Shown here piece after piece: positions 41,398-51,085 of a stretch of 64,000 nt of DNA. Made by a program: the position numbers and the translations under genes. The stretch lies in assembly GCF_000521465.1 (NCBI RefSeq), contig NZ_BAVR01000015.1:1-64000 (forward strand). The letters run 5' to 3'. The notes beneath the pieces are model-generated. The model was not told where the DNA came from, made no database searches, and was given only the letters and a program-made list of their open reading frames with translations. This DNA is from Acetivibrio straminisolvens JCM 21531. GTDB taxonomy: Bacteria; Bacillota; Clostridia; Acetivibrionales; Acetivibrionaceae. How positions within the stretch are numbered: the first letter of the stretch is position 1; the number at the start of each line of letters is the position of its first letter.

Positions 41398-41843
41398 GTG
41401 ACGGTATAATAAGGAAAAGCTTTGTTATACCTGCAAACGATTTTACAATTGCCGGAGAAGCATCGAGCAGCGTCAAGAAAATGCTTATACAGCTTGGTGC
41501 AGATCCGCAGAAAGTAAAAAAGACAGCCATATCCATGTACGAGGCCGAGTTAAACGCTGTCATTCACGCCAATGGAGGAGTGGCGGAAGTAGAAATTGAC
41601 AGGCATAAAGTTTTTATACGAATTAAGGATGAAGGCCCGGGAATACCTGATTTGGAGCTGGCTATGCAGGAAGGATATACAACCGCTCCGGATAGCATCC
41701 GTGAGATGGGATTCGGTGCCGGAATGGGTCTACCGAATATGAAAAGATATGCTGATAAGCTTGAAATAACAACGGAGGTAGGAAAAGGAACTGTTGTTGA
41801 GATTACCGTGTTTTTAACGGATAATGAAAAAGAGGACCATTAA
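41394..41843 (+). CDS. RsbW-like anti-sigma/HATPase protein
   Basis: A 149-residue GHKL ATPase with N-box EAELNAVIHA, G1 box DEGPGIPD and G2 region GFGAGMGLPNMKRYAD. Proteins of this size act as serine kinases of anti-anti-sigma factors or as switch ATPases. TTG 41394 is preferred because AGAGGTG lies 7 nt upstream. It overlaps DRTGG 1 by 4 bp and is followed by the H-cluster protein, suggesting a signalling output for it. Confidence 0.8.
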   Translation: MSDGIIRKSFVIPANDFTIAGEASSSVKKMLIQLGADPQKVKKTAISMYEAELNAVIHANGGVAEVEIDRHKVFIRIKDEGPGIPDLELAMQEGYTTAPDSIREMGFGAGMGLPNMKRYADKLEITTEVGKGTVVEITVFLTDNEKEDH

Positions 41844-41861
41844 CGTGTTTGGGGGGATAAC

Positions 41862-43208
41862 ATGAGTCCGTACTTCCACTCGGTTACTCTGGATGAGGCC
41901 AAATGCAAAGGTTGTACCAACTGTATAAAGAGATGCCCCACAGAAGCAATTAGGGTAAGAAAGAGCAAAGCCAGAATCATAAATGAAAGGTGTATAGATT
42001 GCGGTGAGTGTATAAGGGTTTGTCCTTATCATGCCAAAAAGGCTATTACCGACCCTGTTTCCATTATAGATGACTATAAATACAAGGTTGCCATACCTGC
42101 TCCTACCCTATATGGACAGCTAAAGTCAGCGCAGTCGAGAGACCATATTCTCACAGCGCTTAAAATGTGTGGCTTTGACGATGTTTTTGAAGTTGCAAGG
42201 GCAGCCGAGATTATTACCAACGAAACAAAAAAGATACTTGAGGAGCAAAAATTTCAAAAACCTCTCATATCTTCTGCATGTCCAGCTGTTGTGAGACTTA
42301 TTCAGGTAAGGTTTCCAAATCTTATTGATAATATATTAAAGCTTAAGTCACCAATGGAGGTTGCGGCAAAGATTGCAAAGGATGAAATAACCCGGGACAA
42401 GAAGATTCGCCAGGAAGATATCGGCGTATTTTTTATTACTCCTTGTGCCGCAAAAGTAACCAGCATAAAAGCGCCTTTGGACAAAGAAAAATCCTTTGTG
42501 GACGGAGCAATTTCAATTTCGGATATTTACTTAAAAGTACTTTCTTCTTTGGGCAAAATTGATAAAGTTGAGAAACTTTCAAGGGCAGGTTTTGTTGGAG
42601 TTCGATGGGCTAATTCCGGAGGAGAGAGCACGGCCCTTGGAACGGATAAATTTCTTGCTGTTGATGGCATTCATAATGTAATTGCAATTCTTGAGGAAAT
42701 AGAGGACGAAAAGTTGGAGGATATAGATTTTGTTGAGGCTCTGGCGTGTCAGGGAGGCTGCCTTGGGGGTCCTTTAACTGTGGAGAATATGTATGTTGCC
42801 AAAACAGTAATTAAGAAATTTATTGACGAAGCAAAAGAAACGGGATTTGAGACAGCTTCAAACGAAAATTACCATTATGATATTGCATGGACGGGAAAAG
42901 TTGAGTACAGGCCAATAATGAAGCTGGACAAAGATTTTGATATAGCGATGAAGAAGCTTGAGACCCTTCATCTCATAAACAATGGATTGCCCGGTCTGGA
43001 TTGCGGTGCATGCGGTGCTCCAAGCTGCAGGTCACTTGCCGAAGACATAGTAAGGGGCAATGCCAATGAAACCGACTGTATATTTAAACTGAGGGAAAAA
43101 GTAAGAAGCCTTGCAATTCAGATGATGGAGCTGGAAGCAAAGATGCCTCCTGTACTCGATAAAGATGAGACTTCGGAAATTAAATCTAAGAAAAGGGGAG
43201 ATATTTGA
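41862..43208 (+). CDS. [FeFe]-hydrogenase-like H-cluster protein, putative sensory type
   Basis: A 448-residue protein. Two [4Fe-4S] motifs lie at the N-terminus (CKGCTNCIKRCP, CIDCGECIRVCP). The H-cluster domain has diverged loops SSACPAVV, TPCAAKVTS and ALACQGGCLGGP: the four ligand cysteines are kept while surrounding residues differ from catalytic HydA. A C-terminal Fe-S motif (CGACGAPSCRSLAED) follows. Groups C and D of clostridial [FeFe] hydrogenases look like this and are thought to sense H2 or redox state. Coupling to HATPase, DRTGG and PHP genes supports a sensor. Confidence 0.8.
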   Translation: MSPYFHSVTLDEAKCKGCTNCIKRCPTEAIRVRKSKARIINERCIDCGECIRVCPYHAKKAITDPVSIIDDYKYKVAIPAPTLYGQLKSAQSRDHILTALKMCGFDDVFEVARAAEIITNETKKILEEQKFQKPLISSACPAVVRLIQVRFPNLIDNILKLKSPMEVAAKIAKDEITRDKKIRQEDIGVFFITPCAAKVTSIKAPLDKEKSFVDGAISISDIYLKVLSSLGKIDKVEKLSRAGFVGVRWANSGGESTALGTDKFLAVDGIHNVIAILEEIEDEKLEDIDFVEALACQGGCLGGPLTVENMYVAKTVIKKFIDEAKETGFETASNENYHYDIAWTGKVEYRPIMKLDKDFDIAMKKLETLHLINNGLPGLDCGACGAPSCRSLAEDIVRGNANETDCIFKLREKVRSLAIQMMELEAKMPPVLDKDETSEIKSKKRGDI

Positions 43209-43537
43209 TGAAGGTTAGGGAATTTGCCGGGCAATTGAATATGGAGATATTGACAGGAGAAAATGGCCTGGAGAAAGAAATAAAGGGTATGTATATCTGC
43301 GACTTGTTAAGCTGGGTAATGTCCCATGCTACAAAAGGAGATGTATGGATTACAGTGCATACTCATGTCAATATTGTGGCAGTTGCTGTAATGGTGGATA
43401 TACCTTGTATTATTATTCCTGAGGGGATTGAGGTCGAGGAGGCAACTATAAAGAAAGCTTCTGAGGAGGATATTGCAATATTGAGAACATCGAAAACTGC
43501 ATATCAAATAGCTTGTGAAGCAGGAAAATTGTTATGA
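43208..43537 (+). CDS. DRTGG-domain protein 2
   Basis: About 109 residues, paralogous to the protein at 41044 (VREFAGQLNMEILTG, VWITVHTHVNIVAVAVMVDIPCIII). ATG 43208 overlaps the TGA of the hydrogenase-like gene and has GGGGAG upstream. It ends 4 bp inside the PHP gene, so the operon is tightly coupled. Confidence 0.7.
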   Translation: MKVREFAGQLNMEILTGENGLEKEIKGMYICDLLSWVMSHATKGDVWITVHTHVNIVAVAVMVDIPCIIIPEGIEVEEATIKKASEEDIAILRTSKTAYQIACEAGKLL

Positions 43538-44243
43538 AAGTATACACAGACCTTCATATTCACTCTGCATTATCCCCCTGCTCGGATAATGAAATGACAC
43601 CCAACAATATTGTCAACATGGCATTTTTAAAACAGCTTGATATCATTGCGGTGACCGACCACAATTCGGCCGAGAACTGCATTGCAGTGGCTGAGTGCGC
43701 GAAAAAGAGGGGAGTTGTTGCAGTGCCCGGCATGGAGCTTGAAACCAGGGAAGAGGTCCACCTCGTATGCCTTTTTCCCGGTATCGATGAGGCTCTTAGT
43801 ATGCAGGAAATAGTGTATAATGCACTTCCGGATATAAAAACCGGGAGGATATATTTGGGGAGCAAATTGTTATGGATGCCCGGGATAATGTTTTGAGGCA
43901 TGTGGACAGACTTCTTTTAACTGCATCAAACCTCGGCATTGACGATGTGTTTGGCCACGTTGGAGCATTGGGTGGTGTTGTAATTCCTGCCCATGTGGAT
44001 CGCGATTCTTATAGTATTATTTCAAATCTGGGAGTTGTGCCAGAAAATCCCGAAATAAAATATCTCGAAATCTCAAAAATGTGCGACAAAAAAGCATATC
44101 TTGACAAAAATCCATATCTTCGGAGGTTTAATTTTATCAGGTCTTCCGATGCCCATTCATTAGGGGACATACTGGAAAGAGAGATTACCATAGAACTTGA
44201 GGAAGTAAGCATCGAATGCCTTATAGAGACATTGAGAAAATAA
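43534..44243 (+). CDS. PHP-domain phosphoesterase (frameshifted)
   Basis: About 236 residues when an A-run near 43838 is lengthened by one. Metal-binding motifs of the PHP fold are visible: DLHIHSALSPCSDNE, AVTDHNSAENC, PGMELETREEVHLVCLF, GVVIPAHVDR and SSDAHSLGDI. It is a small stand-alone phosphoesterase of unknown substrate. As the last gene of the putative sensory operon it might make or break a small signalling molecule, which is inference. Confidence 0.82.
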
Positions 44244-44322
44244 CAAATTTTTATCAAATCATATACTGTATATAACACTTCATAAGAATACTGTATACAA
44301 TTTTACATTGCGGTTTTAGTCC

Positions 44323-44336
44323 GTGAGATTTCTCAC
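44323..44336. repeat. 6-bp inverted repeat in the hydrogenase promoter region
   Basis: GTGAGA and TCTCAC flank a TT centre, about 65 bp upstream of the -35 element. Two copies of ATACTGTATA lie just upstream, near 44264 and 44290. They could be operator sites for another regulator; this is a weak call. Confidence 0.3.
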
Positions 44337-44399
44337 AATCCCTGATAATAAAAGCATTTCAAACTATTATAAGAACATTAAATGTAATACTAAAATGTA

Positions 44400-44428
44400 T
44401 TGAATAATGTGTAAATATCTGATATAAT
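44400..44428 (+). promoter_or_regulatory. promoter of the bifurcating hydrogenase operon
   Basis: TTGAAT, a 17-nt spacer and a perfect TATAAT at 44423-44428. Transcription should begin near 44435, immediately before or inside the Rex site, about 70 nt upstream of the first start codon. Confidence 0.75.
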
Positions 44429-44438
44429 TAAAGCGATA

Positions 44439-44456
44439 TTGTTAAATTGTTAACAT
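44439..44456. promoter_or_regulatory. Rex (NADH-sensing repressor) operator
   Basis: TTGTTAAATTGTTAACAT matches the clostridial Rex consensus TTGTTAAnnnnTTAACAA at 13 of 14 defined positions. It covers the predicted start site of the hydrogenase operon, an effective position for repression. Rex leaves DNA when NADH is high, so H2 formation would be induced by reductant excess. Confidence 0.8.
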
Positions 44457-44504
44457 GCATTTTGGAAATGAAATCAAACGTCTGGTTAGGGGGTTATTAA
44501 AGAA

Positions 44505-44999
44505 ATGAGCGCAAATGGTTGCTGCTGCTGCAGCGGAGTAGACTCTAGAGATCAAAAGCTGCAGGAAATAATCGAAAAATACAAGAATACAAGAGGGGCA
44601 CTTGTTCCCGTACTGCATGAAGCACAGGAAGTGTACGGTTATCTGCCTCTGGAGGTTCAGAAAAAAATTGCTGAGGGTCTTAACGTGCCTTTGGCAGAGG
44701 TTTACGGTGTTGTAACATTCTATACCCAGTTTTCCTTAAATCCAAAAGGAAAATATAAGATCCAGGTTTGTATGGGTACTGCATGTTATGTTAAAGGTTC
44801 CGGAGCCATTTTGGAAAAGCTCAAAGAAAAGCTGGAAATTGATGTGGGAGGATGCACCGGTGACGGGAAGTTCTCTCTGGAAGCTTGCAGATGTATAGGA
44901 GCTTGCGGATTGGCACCGGTAATAACGATTAATGACGATGTATACGGCAGACTTGTACCGGATGACATAGAAGGAATACTTGAAAAGTATAAGGAATAA
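44505..44999 (+). CDS. hydC: bifurcating hydrogenase subunit HydC (NuoE-like)
   Basis: A 164-residue thioredoxin-fold [2Fe-2S] protein with ligands in CMGTACYVKG and CRCIGACGLAP. It forms part of the NADH/ferredoxin-dependent trimeric [FeFe] hydrogenase with the NuoF-like and HydA proteins downstream. The N-terminus carries an unusual Cys cluster (GCCCCSG). First gene after the Rex-controlled promoter. Confidence 0.88.
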   Translation: MSANGCCCCSGVDSRDQKLQEIIEKYKNTRGALVPVLHEAQEVYGYLPLEVQKKIAEGLNVPLAEVYGVVTFYTQFSLNPKGKYKIQVCMGTACYVKGSGAILEKLKEKLEIDVGGCTGDGKFSLEACRCIGACGLAPVITINDDVYGRLVPDDIEGILEKYKE

Positions 45000-45565
45000 T
45001 GAGAGACTTATCTTTACATTTAATGGATATGATACAGAACTCAATAACTGCCAAGGCGACTAGAATTAGCATTCTAATATGTGCGGACAGAGAGTCGGAC
45101 CTTCTGGAGATGGAAGTAAAGGACAACGGTATAGGAATGGAAAGCGACTTTCTGAAAAATGTTGTCAATCCTTTTACCACTACAAGGGACACCAGACGAG
45201 TGGGTCTTGGTATTCCACTTTTGGAAGCTTCTGCAAACAGAGCTTCGGGTGAACTTAAAATCACTTCCGAGAAGTTTGTTGGTACTACGGTGAAGGCAAG
45301 TTTTAAAATATCGCACATAGACCGGATACCCTTGGGAGATTTGGCGCAGACTATGGAAGGTATTATCATTGCAAGGCCTGATATTGAATATGATCTTACT
45401 CTTGACAACAAAAAGGAAAGATTTAATTTCAACTCCTCTGATATAAAGAGGAGACTCGGAGAGGTTCCGATCACTAATTTTGAAGTGATTAAATGGATTG
45501 GCGAATATTTAAATGATGGTGTAAAGACTATTTTTGGAGGGATATTAGATGAAATCCTTAGCTGA
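44999..45565 (+). CDS. HATPase-domain protein in the hydrogenase operon
   Basis: A 188-residue GHKL-type ATPase: N-box LMDMIQNSITA, G1 DNGIGM, a TTTRDTRRVGLGIPLLEASA lid region. It looks like a histidine-kinase ATPase domain without the phosphoacceptor domain. Its start overlaps the hydC stop by one base and its end overlaps the next gene by 17 bp. Such ATPases recur beside clostridial hydrogenase genes; the role is not known to me. Confidence 0.78.
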   Translation: MRDLSLHLMDMIQNSITAKATRISILICADRESDLLEMEVKDNGIGMESDFLKNVVNPFTTTRDTRRVGLGIPLLEASANRASGELKITSEKFVGTTVKASFKISHIDRIPLGDLAQTMEGIIIARPDIEYDLTLDNKKERFNFNSSDIKRRLGEVPITNFEVIKWIGEYLNDGVKTIFGGILDEILS

Positions 45566-45917
45566 ATTAGAAGAAATAAGAAAAAAGACTCTTGATCAAA
45601 TAAATTTAAGAACAAACAATCAGGATGTAAGAGTTGTTGTAGGTATGGCAACATGTGGTATTGCTGCCGGAGCAAGACCGGTTATGAATGCATTTGTTGA
45701 AGAATTAAGCAAAAGGAATTTAAGCAATGTAGCGGTTACAATGACAGGATGTATTGGTATTTGCAAACTTGAACCTGTTGTTGAGGTAATTGACAAGGAC
45801 GGCAGCAAGGTAACATATGTTAAAATGACTCCCGAAAAGGTTGCACGTGTTGTTGCGGAGCACATAGTAAACGGAAGAGTTTGTGCAGAATATACCATCG
45901 CGGAGGCAGAGAAATAG
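45549..45917 (+). CDS. thioredoxin-like [2Fe-2S] ferredoxin (HndB-like)
   Basis: A 122-residue protein with cysteines in VGMATCGIAAGA and TGCIGICKLEP, the pattern of stand-alone thioredoxin-fold ferredoxins such as HndB. It probably passes electrons between HydC, HydB and HydA or is a small accessory subunit. Behind an overlapping start within the HATPase gene. Confidence 0.82.
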   Translation: MKSLAELEEIRKKTLDQINLRTNNQDVRVVVGMATCGIAAGARPVMNAFVEELSKRNLSNVAVTMTGCIGICKLEPVVEVIDKDGSKVTYVKMTPEKVARVVAEHIVNGRVCAEYTIAEAEK

Positions 45918-45950
45918 TTACTTTTTTATTTTTGTTAAGGAGGGTTATAA

Positions 45951-47743
45951 ATGCAATTATATAGAGCGCATGTTCTGGTTTGTGGGGGTACAGGCTGTAC
46001 TTCATCAAACTCCAATAAAATAATTAGTGAGTTGGAAGCACAGATTGCCAATAGTGGTATACAGAACGAAGTAAAAGTTGTAAGAACCGGATGCTTTGGA
46101 CTTTGTGCCGAAGGCCCGATTATAGTGGTTTATCCTGAAGGTTCAATGTATACAATGGTCAAAGTTGAAGATGTAAAAGAAATAGTTGAAGAGCATCTTG
46201 TAAAAGGAAGAATCGTAAAAAGGCTTCTTCCCGGCGGCAACGTCAAGGATGAGAATGTTTCGGCAGAGAGCAGTGACTTTTTTGCAAAACAGCATAGAAT
46301 TGCGTTAAGGAACTGCGGTGTTATAAATCCTGAGAATATTGACGAGTATATTGCTTTTGAAGGATATAAGGCATTGGGAAAAGTATTGACAGAAATGACT
46401 CCCCAAGATGTTGTTGATGTTATTAAAAGATCCGGCTTGAGAGGAAGAGGGGGCGGAGGTTTCCCTACAGGAATCAAGTGGGAGTTTGCCATGAAGCAGG
46501 AGGCAGATCAGAAATATGTATGTTGTAACGCCGACGAGGGAGACCCTGGTGCGTTTATGGACAGAAGTGTTCTTGAAGGAGACCCTCATTCTGTAATTGA
46601 AGCTATGGCGATTGCAGGTTACGCTATAGGTGCAAATCAGGGATATGTTTATGTAAGAGCGGAATATCCGATTGCTGTAAAGAGACTTGGTATTGCCATA
46701 CAGCAGGCAAAAGATTATGGGCTTCTCGGTAAGAACATATTTGGAACGGACTTTAGCTTTGACCTTGAGATAAGGCTTGGTGCCGGAGCTTTTGTGTGCG
46801 GTGAGGAAACTGCTCTTATGACATCAATAGAAGGACATAGAGGAGAGCCGAGACCAAGGCCGCCATTCCCTGCGGTAAAAGGTTTGTGGCAAAAACCGAC
46901 TATACTGAATAATGTTGAGACCTACGCAAACATCCCTCAGATTATTCTAAATGGTGCCGAATGGTTTGCAAGCATTGGTACTGAAAAGAGCAAAGGTACC
47001 AAGGTATTTGCAGTGGGAGGTAAAATCAATAATACCGGTTTGGTTGAAATTCCTATGGGTACAACTCTGAGAGAAGTTATTTACGACATAGGAGGAGGAA
47101 TACCGAACGGTAAGAAGTTTAAAGCTGCTCAGACCGGAGGCCTTCCGGAGGATGTATTCCTGCAAGCCATATTGATACGCCGATTGACTATGATTCATTA
47201 ATCCAGTTGGGCTCAATGATGGGTTCCGGCGGACTTATAGTTATGGACGAAGATACCTGTATGGTTGATATAGCAAAGTTCTTCCTCGAATTTACCGTTG
47301 ATGAGTCATGCGGTAAGTGTCCTCCATGCCGTATAGGAACAAAGAGAATGTATGAAATTCTTGAAAGAATTACTGAAGGTAAAGGAGAAGAGGGAGATAT
47401 TGAAAAGCTGGAGATTCTGGCAAAGAATATAAAGGCAGCAGCTTTGTGCGGATTGGGACAGACAGCTCCGAATCCTATTCTCAGCACATTAAGATACTTC
47501 AGGGATGAATATATTGAACACGTTAGGGATAAGAAGTGCTCTGCAGGAGTTTGTAAGTCATTGATGCACTTTGAAATAGATGCGGAAAAATGTAAGTGCT
47601 GCGGAATTTGTGCAAAGCAGTGTCCTGTAGGTGCAATAAGCGGTGAAAAGAAGGTTCCGTATGTTATAGATCAAAACAAATGTATCAAGTGTGGCGTTTG
47701 TGTAGAGAAATGTCCGTTTAAGGTCATTTCTAAAAAAGCCTAA
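45951..47743 (+). CDS. hydB: bifurcating hydrogenase subunit HydB (NuoF-like, frameshifted)
   Basis: The NADH-oxidising flavoprotein subunit, about 597 residues. An N-terminal thioredoxin-like [2Fe-2S] domain is followed by the FMN/NAD domain ([40 protein letters not shown]), the N3-type cluster ([15 protein letters not shown]) and two C-terminal [4Fe-4S] motifs ([24 protein letters not shown]). A C is missing near 47146 (GGC CCT TCC). RBS AAGGAGGG. Confidence 0.93.
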
Positions 47744-47762
47744 AGGAAGGAGAGGTTAAGAG

Positions 47763-49510
47763 ATGCAAATGGTGAACATTACTATAGATAACTGCAAGAT
47801 ACAGGTTCCGGCCAATTACACCGTGCTGGAAGCTGCAAGACAGGCTAATATAGACATACCTACGCTTTGCTTCCTCAAAGATATAAATGAAGTAGGTGCC
47901 TGCCGTATGTGTGTAGTGGAAGTTAAAGGTGCCAGAAGCCTTCAGGCAGCCTGTGTATATCCCGTATCCGAGGGACTTGAAGTATACACTCAGACACCTG
48001 CGGTAAGGGAAGCCAGAAAGGTTACCTTGGAGCTTATATTGTCAAACCATGAAAAGAAATGCTTGACCTGTGTGAGAAGTGAAAATTGTGAACTGCAAAG
48101 ATTAGCAAAAGATTTGAATGTTAAAGATATCAGATTTGAAGGTGAAACGAGCAATTTACCGATAGACGATCTTTCTCCTTCTGTTGTAAGAGATCCGAAC
48201 AAGTGCGTTCTGTGCAGACGTTGTGTCAGTATGTGTAAAAATATTCAGAGTGTTGGAGCTATTGAAGTTACCGAGAGAGGATTCCGCACTACTGTATCAA
48301 CAGCCTTTAACAAACCTCTCAGTGAAGTACCTTGCGTAAACTGCGGACAGTGTATCAATGTATGTCCTGTGGGAGCATTGAGGGAAAAGGATGATATCGA
48401 GAAGGTTTGGGATGCTCTTGCAAATCCTGAGCTTCATGTATTGGTTCAGACAGCTCCGGCGGTTAGGGTTGCATTGGGAGAAGAGTTTGGAATGCCTATC
48501 GGTTCTAGAGTAACCGGTAAAATGGTATCGGCATTAAGCAGACTGGGCTTTGACAAAGTATTTGATACCGATACGGCTGCTGACCTTACAATAATGGAAG
48601 AAGGTACTGAACTTTTAAACAGGATTAAAAACGGCGGAAAGCTTCCTTTGATAACATCCTGCAGTCCGGGATGGATAAAGTTCTGTGAGCATAATTATCC
48701 TGAGTTTTTAGATAATTTGTCCAGCTGTAAATCACCTCAAGAGATGTTTGGTGCGGTTTTGAAATCCTACTATGCTCAGAAAAATGGAATTGATCCTTCA
48801 AAGATATTTGTTGTATCGATAATGCCATGTACTGCAAAGAAGTTTGAGTCTCAAAGACCGGAGCTTTCTTCAACAGGTTATCCTGATGTGGATGTTGTTC
48901 TTACCACAAGGGAGCTTGCAAGAATGATTAAAGAAGCAGGTATTGACTTCAAATCCCTTCCGGATAAGCAGTTTGATGACCCTATGGGCGATGCATCCGG
49001 AGCCGGTGTAATCTTTGGAACTACCGGAGGAGTTATGGAAGCAGCTATCAGGACTGTTAGCGAAATACTGAGCGGTAAATCTGCAGACAATATTGAGTAT
49101 AATGATGTAAGAGGTCTTGAAGGCATAAAAGAGGCATCTGTGGAATTGGAAGGCATTACGCTGAAGGCTGCTGTTGCTCACGGTCTCGGTAATGCTAGAA
49201 AACTTCTTGACAAAATAAAAGCTGGAGAGGCGGATTACCATTTTGTTGAGATAATGGCATGTCCCGGCGGTTGTGTAAACGGTGGAGGACAGCTATACAG
49301 CCATCAGTGGTAAGAAGTTGGACAGATTTGAGAAGCGAAAGAGCAAAAGCAATTTACGAAGAGGATAGAGAATTGCCTATAAGAAAATCCCATGAGAATC
49401 CAAAGGTAAAGATGCTGTATGATGAATACTTTGGAGAGCCGGGTGGTCACAAGGCTCACGAACTCTTGCATACTCATTATGTAAAGAGAGAAAACTATCC
49501 TATTGAATAA
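47763..49510 (+). CDS. hydA: [FeFe] hydrogenase catalytic subunit HydA (frameshifted near 3' end)
   Basis: The H2-forming subunit, about 582 residues. N-terminal [2Fe-2S] (GACRMCVVEV), a His/Cys [4Fe-4S] (HEKKCLTCVRSENC), two ferredoxin-type clusters (CVLCRRCVSMCK, CVNCGQCINVCP), then H-cluster loops TSCSPGW, MPCTAKKFE and MACPGGCVNGGGQ. As read, it stops at 49313; one C near 49293 continues it to 49510 with the usual C-terminal helices (RAKAIYEED ... AHELLHTHY). All catalytic cysteines are present. Confidence 0.95.
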
Positions 49511-49572
49511 TATAAATTAAAGAAAAAACTAAAAACTGTTCTGTTGATTAAAGTTAAATAAATGATATAATA

Positions 49573-49602
49573 GGGTCAGGCATATAAAGCCTGACCTTTT
49601 TT
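49573..49602 (+). terminator. terminator of the hydrogenase operon
   Basis: GGTCAGGC (49574-49581) pairs perfectly with GCCTGACC (49589-49596) across a 7-nt loop, followed by six T. Confidence 0.92.
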
Positions 49603-49670
49603 AAAGTGTTTTTAGCAAAGTATTTTTATCGTGATGGATGTTAGCTAATAACTTTTTGGAGGTAGGCAGT

Positions 49671-50345
49671 TTGGATATAGAAATTAGCAAAAGACTAAAA
49701 GAAATATACAATCTTATGTATGAAAGAAGTGGTTCTAGAAACTGGTGGCCGGCTGATACCAAGTTTGAGGTTATAGTTGGAGCGATACTGGCACAATTTG
49801 TTTCGTGGAAAAATGTTGAAAGCGCAATTCAAAATCTTATTAGGGAAAATTTACTCAGTATAGAAGGCATCTGCAATGCAGAAACTGAAAAGCTGGAGGA
49901 GCTTATAAGGTCTACAAGATTCTATAAACAGAAAGCAAGAAAATTAAAAGAATTCTGTGGATATGTCAAGGAGAAATACAATGCCGATTTGGACAGCTTC
50001 TTTGACAAAGATATTTATGAGCTCAGAAAAGAGCTGCTTTCATTATATGGTATAGGCGAGGAAACAGCTGACAGCATTATTCTATATGCTGCCGAAAAAC
50101 CTATATTTGTTGTGGATGCATACACCCGAAGGGTTTTCAATAGACTGGGTTATTTTAATGAGGACATTACATACGGGGAAATGCAGAAGTTCTTTATGGA
50201 GAATCTGGAGCATGATACAAAGCTGTTTAACGATTTTCATGCCCAAATAGACGGAGTGGGAAACAAGTACTGTAATGGTAAAAAGCCGGACTGCAAGGAA
50301 TGTCCTTTGGAAAGCATATGCAAAAAATGCGGTCTTAATTTATAA
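49671..50345 (+). CDS. endonuclease III-like DNA glycosylase
   Basis: About 224 residues with the helix-hairpin-helix LYGIGEETADSI, the catalytic Asp in VVDAYTRR and a C-terminal [4Fe-4S] motif C-x6-C-x2-C-x5-C. The lysine that makes Nth a lyase is Glu here, so it may act as a monofunctional glycosylase of the HhH-GPD family. TTG 49671 behind GGAGGTAGGC is a better start than the upstream ATG. Monocistronic. Confidence 0.85.
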   Translation: MDIEISKRLKEIYNLMYERSGSRNWWPADTKFEVIVGAILAQFVSWKNVESAIQNLIRENLLSIEGICNAETEKLEELIRSTRFYKQKARKLKEFCGYVKEKYNADLDSFFDKDIYELRKELLSLYGIGEETADSIILYAAEKPIFVVDAYTRRVFNRLGYFNEDITYGEMQKFFMENLEHDTKLFNDFHAQIDGVGNKYCNGKKPDCKECPLESICKKCGLNL

Positions 50346-50423
50346 AATTAATTTATAAAATATATAGATATGTATTTTGAATTTTCAAAACAAAAATAAA
50401 ATTGATATAAAAGAGGTAGAACA

Positions 50424-51029
50424 ATGGCAAAGCAACTGTGGAAACCATCTACTATACTAAATCCGGTTCCGGCCGTCATGGTAAGCTGCTGCGATAGGGA
50501 AGGAAAGCCCAATATAATTACTATTGCCTGGGCCGGAACAATTAATTCGAAACCTCCAATGGTTTCAATATCTATAAGGAAAGAACGGTACTCATACAAT
50601 CTAATTAAAGAAAAAAGACAGTTTGTTATAAATCTTACCACCAGAAAGCTGGCTTTTGCTGCCGACTTTTGCGGTGTAAAGTCCGGCAGGGACGTTGATA
50701 AGTTTGAAGCTATGAAGTTGACCTGCGAAAAAGCTTCTGTAGTGGATGTGCCGTTGATAAAGGAGAGTCCTGTGAACATTGAGTGCACAGTGAAGGATAT
50801 AATTGAGTTGGGTTCTCACGATATGTTTATAGCAGAGATTGAAGCCGTAAATGTGGATGAGTCCATCATTGATAAAAACGGAAGGCTTTGCATGGAGAAA
50901 GCAGACCTTATATGCTACTCCCATGGTGAGTACTGGTCTTTGGAAAAATCATTAGGGTATTTTGGATATTCGATAACTAAAAAGAAGAAGGTTTTGAGAA
51001 GAAGGACAAGTAATAAAAAAGGCAGATAG
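50424..51029 (+). CDS. flavin reductase-like FMN-binding protein
   Basis: A 201-residue split-barrel flavoprotein (NPVPAVMVSCCDREGKPNIITIAWAG, YSYNLIKEKRQFVINL, FIAEIEAVNVDE). Relatives are flavoredoxins and flavin reductases in anaerobes. It starts behind AAGAGGTAG, 78 bp after the glycosylase gene. Confidence 0.85.
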   Translation: MAKQLWKPSTILNPVPAVMVSCCDREGKPNIITIAWAGTINSKPPMVSISIRKERYSYNLIKEKRQFVINLTTRKLAFAADFCGVKSGRDVDKFEAMKLTCEKASVVDVPLIKESPVNIECTVKDIIELGSHDMFIAEIEAVNVDESIIDKNGRLCMEKADLICYSHGEYWSLEKSLGYFGYSITKKKKVLRRRTSNKKGR

Positions 51030-51053
51030 GGTAAAAACCTTGTCTGCCTTTTT
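51016..51053. terminator. bidirectional terminator
   Basis: AAGGCAGA (51019-51026) pairs with TCTGCCTT (51043-51050), with A- and T-runs on the two outer sides. It lies between the convergent flavin-reductase and malic-enzyme genes and may serve both. Confidence 0.8.
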
Positions 51054-51085
51054 AAATATCTTTAATTTGTTAATTGGATTTCTTA

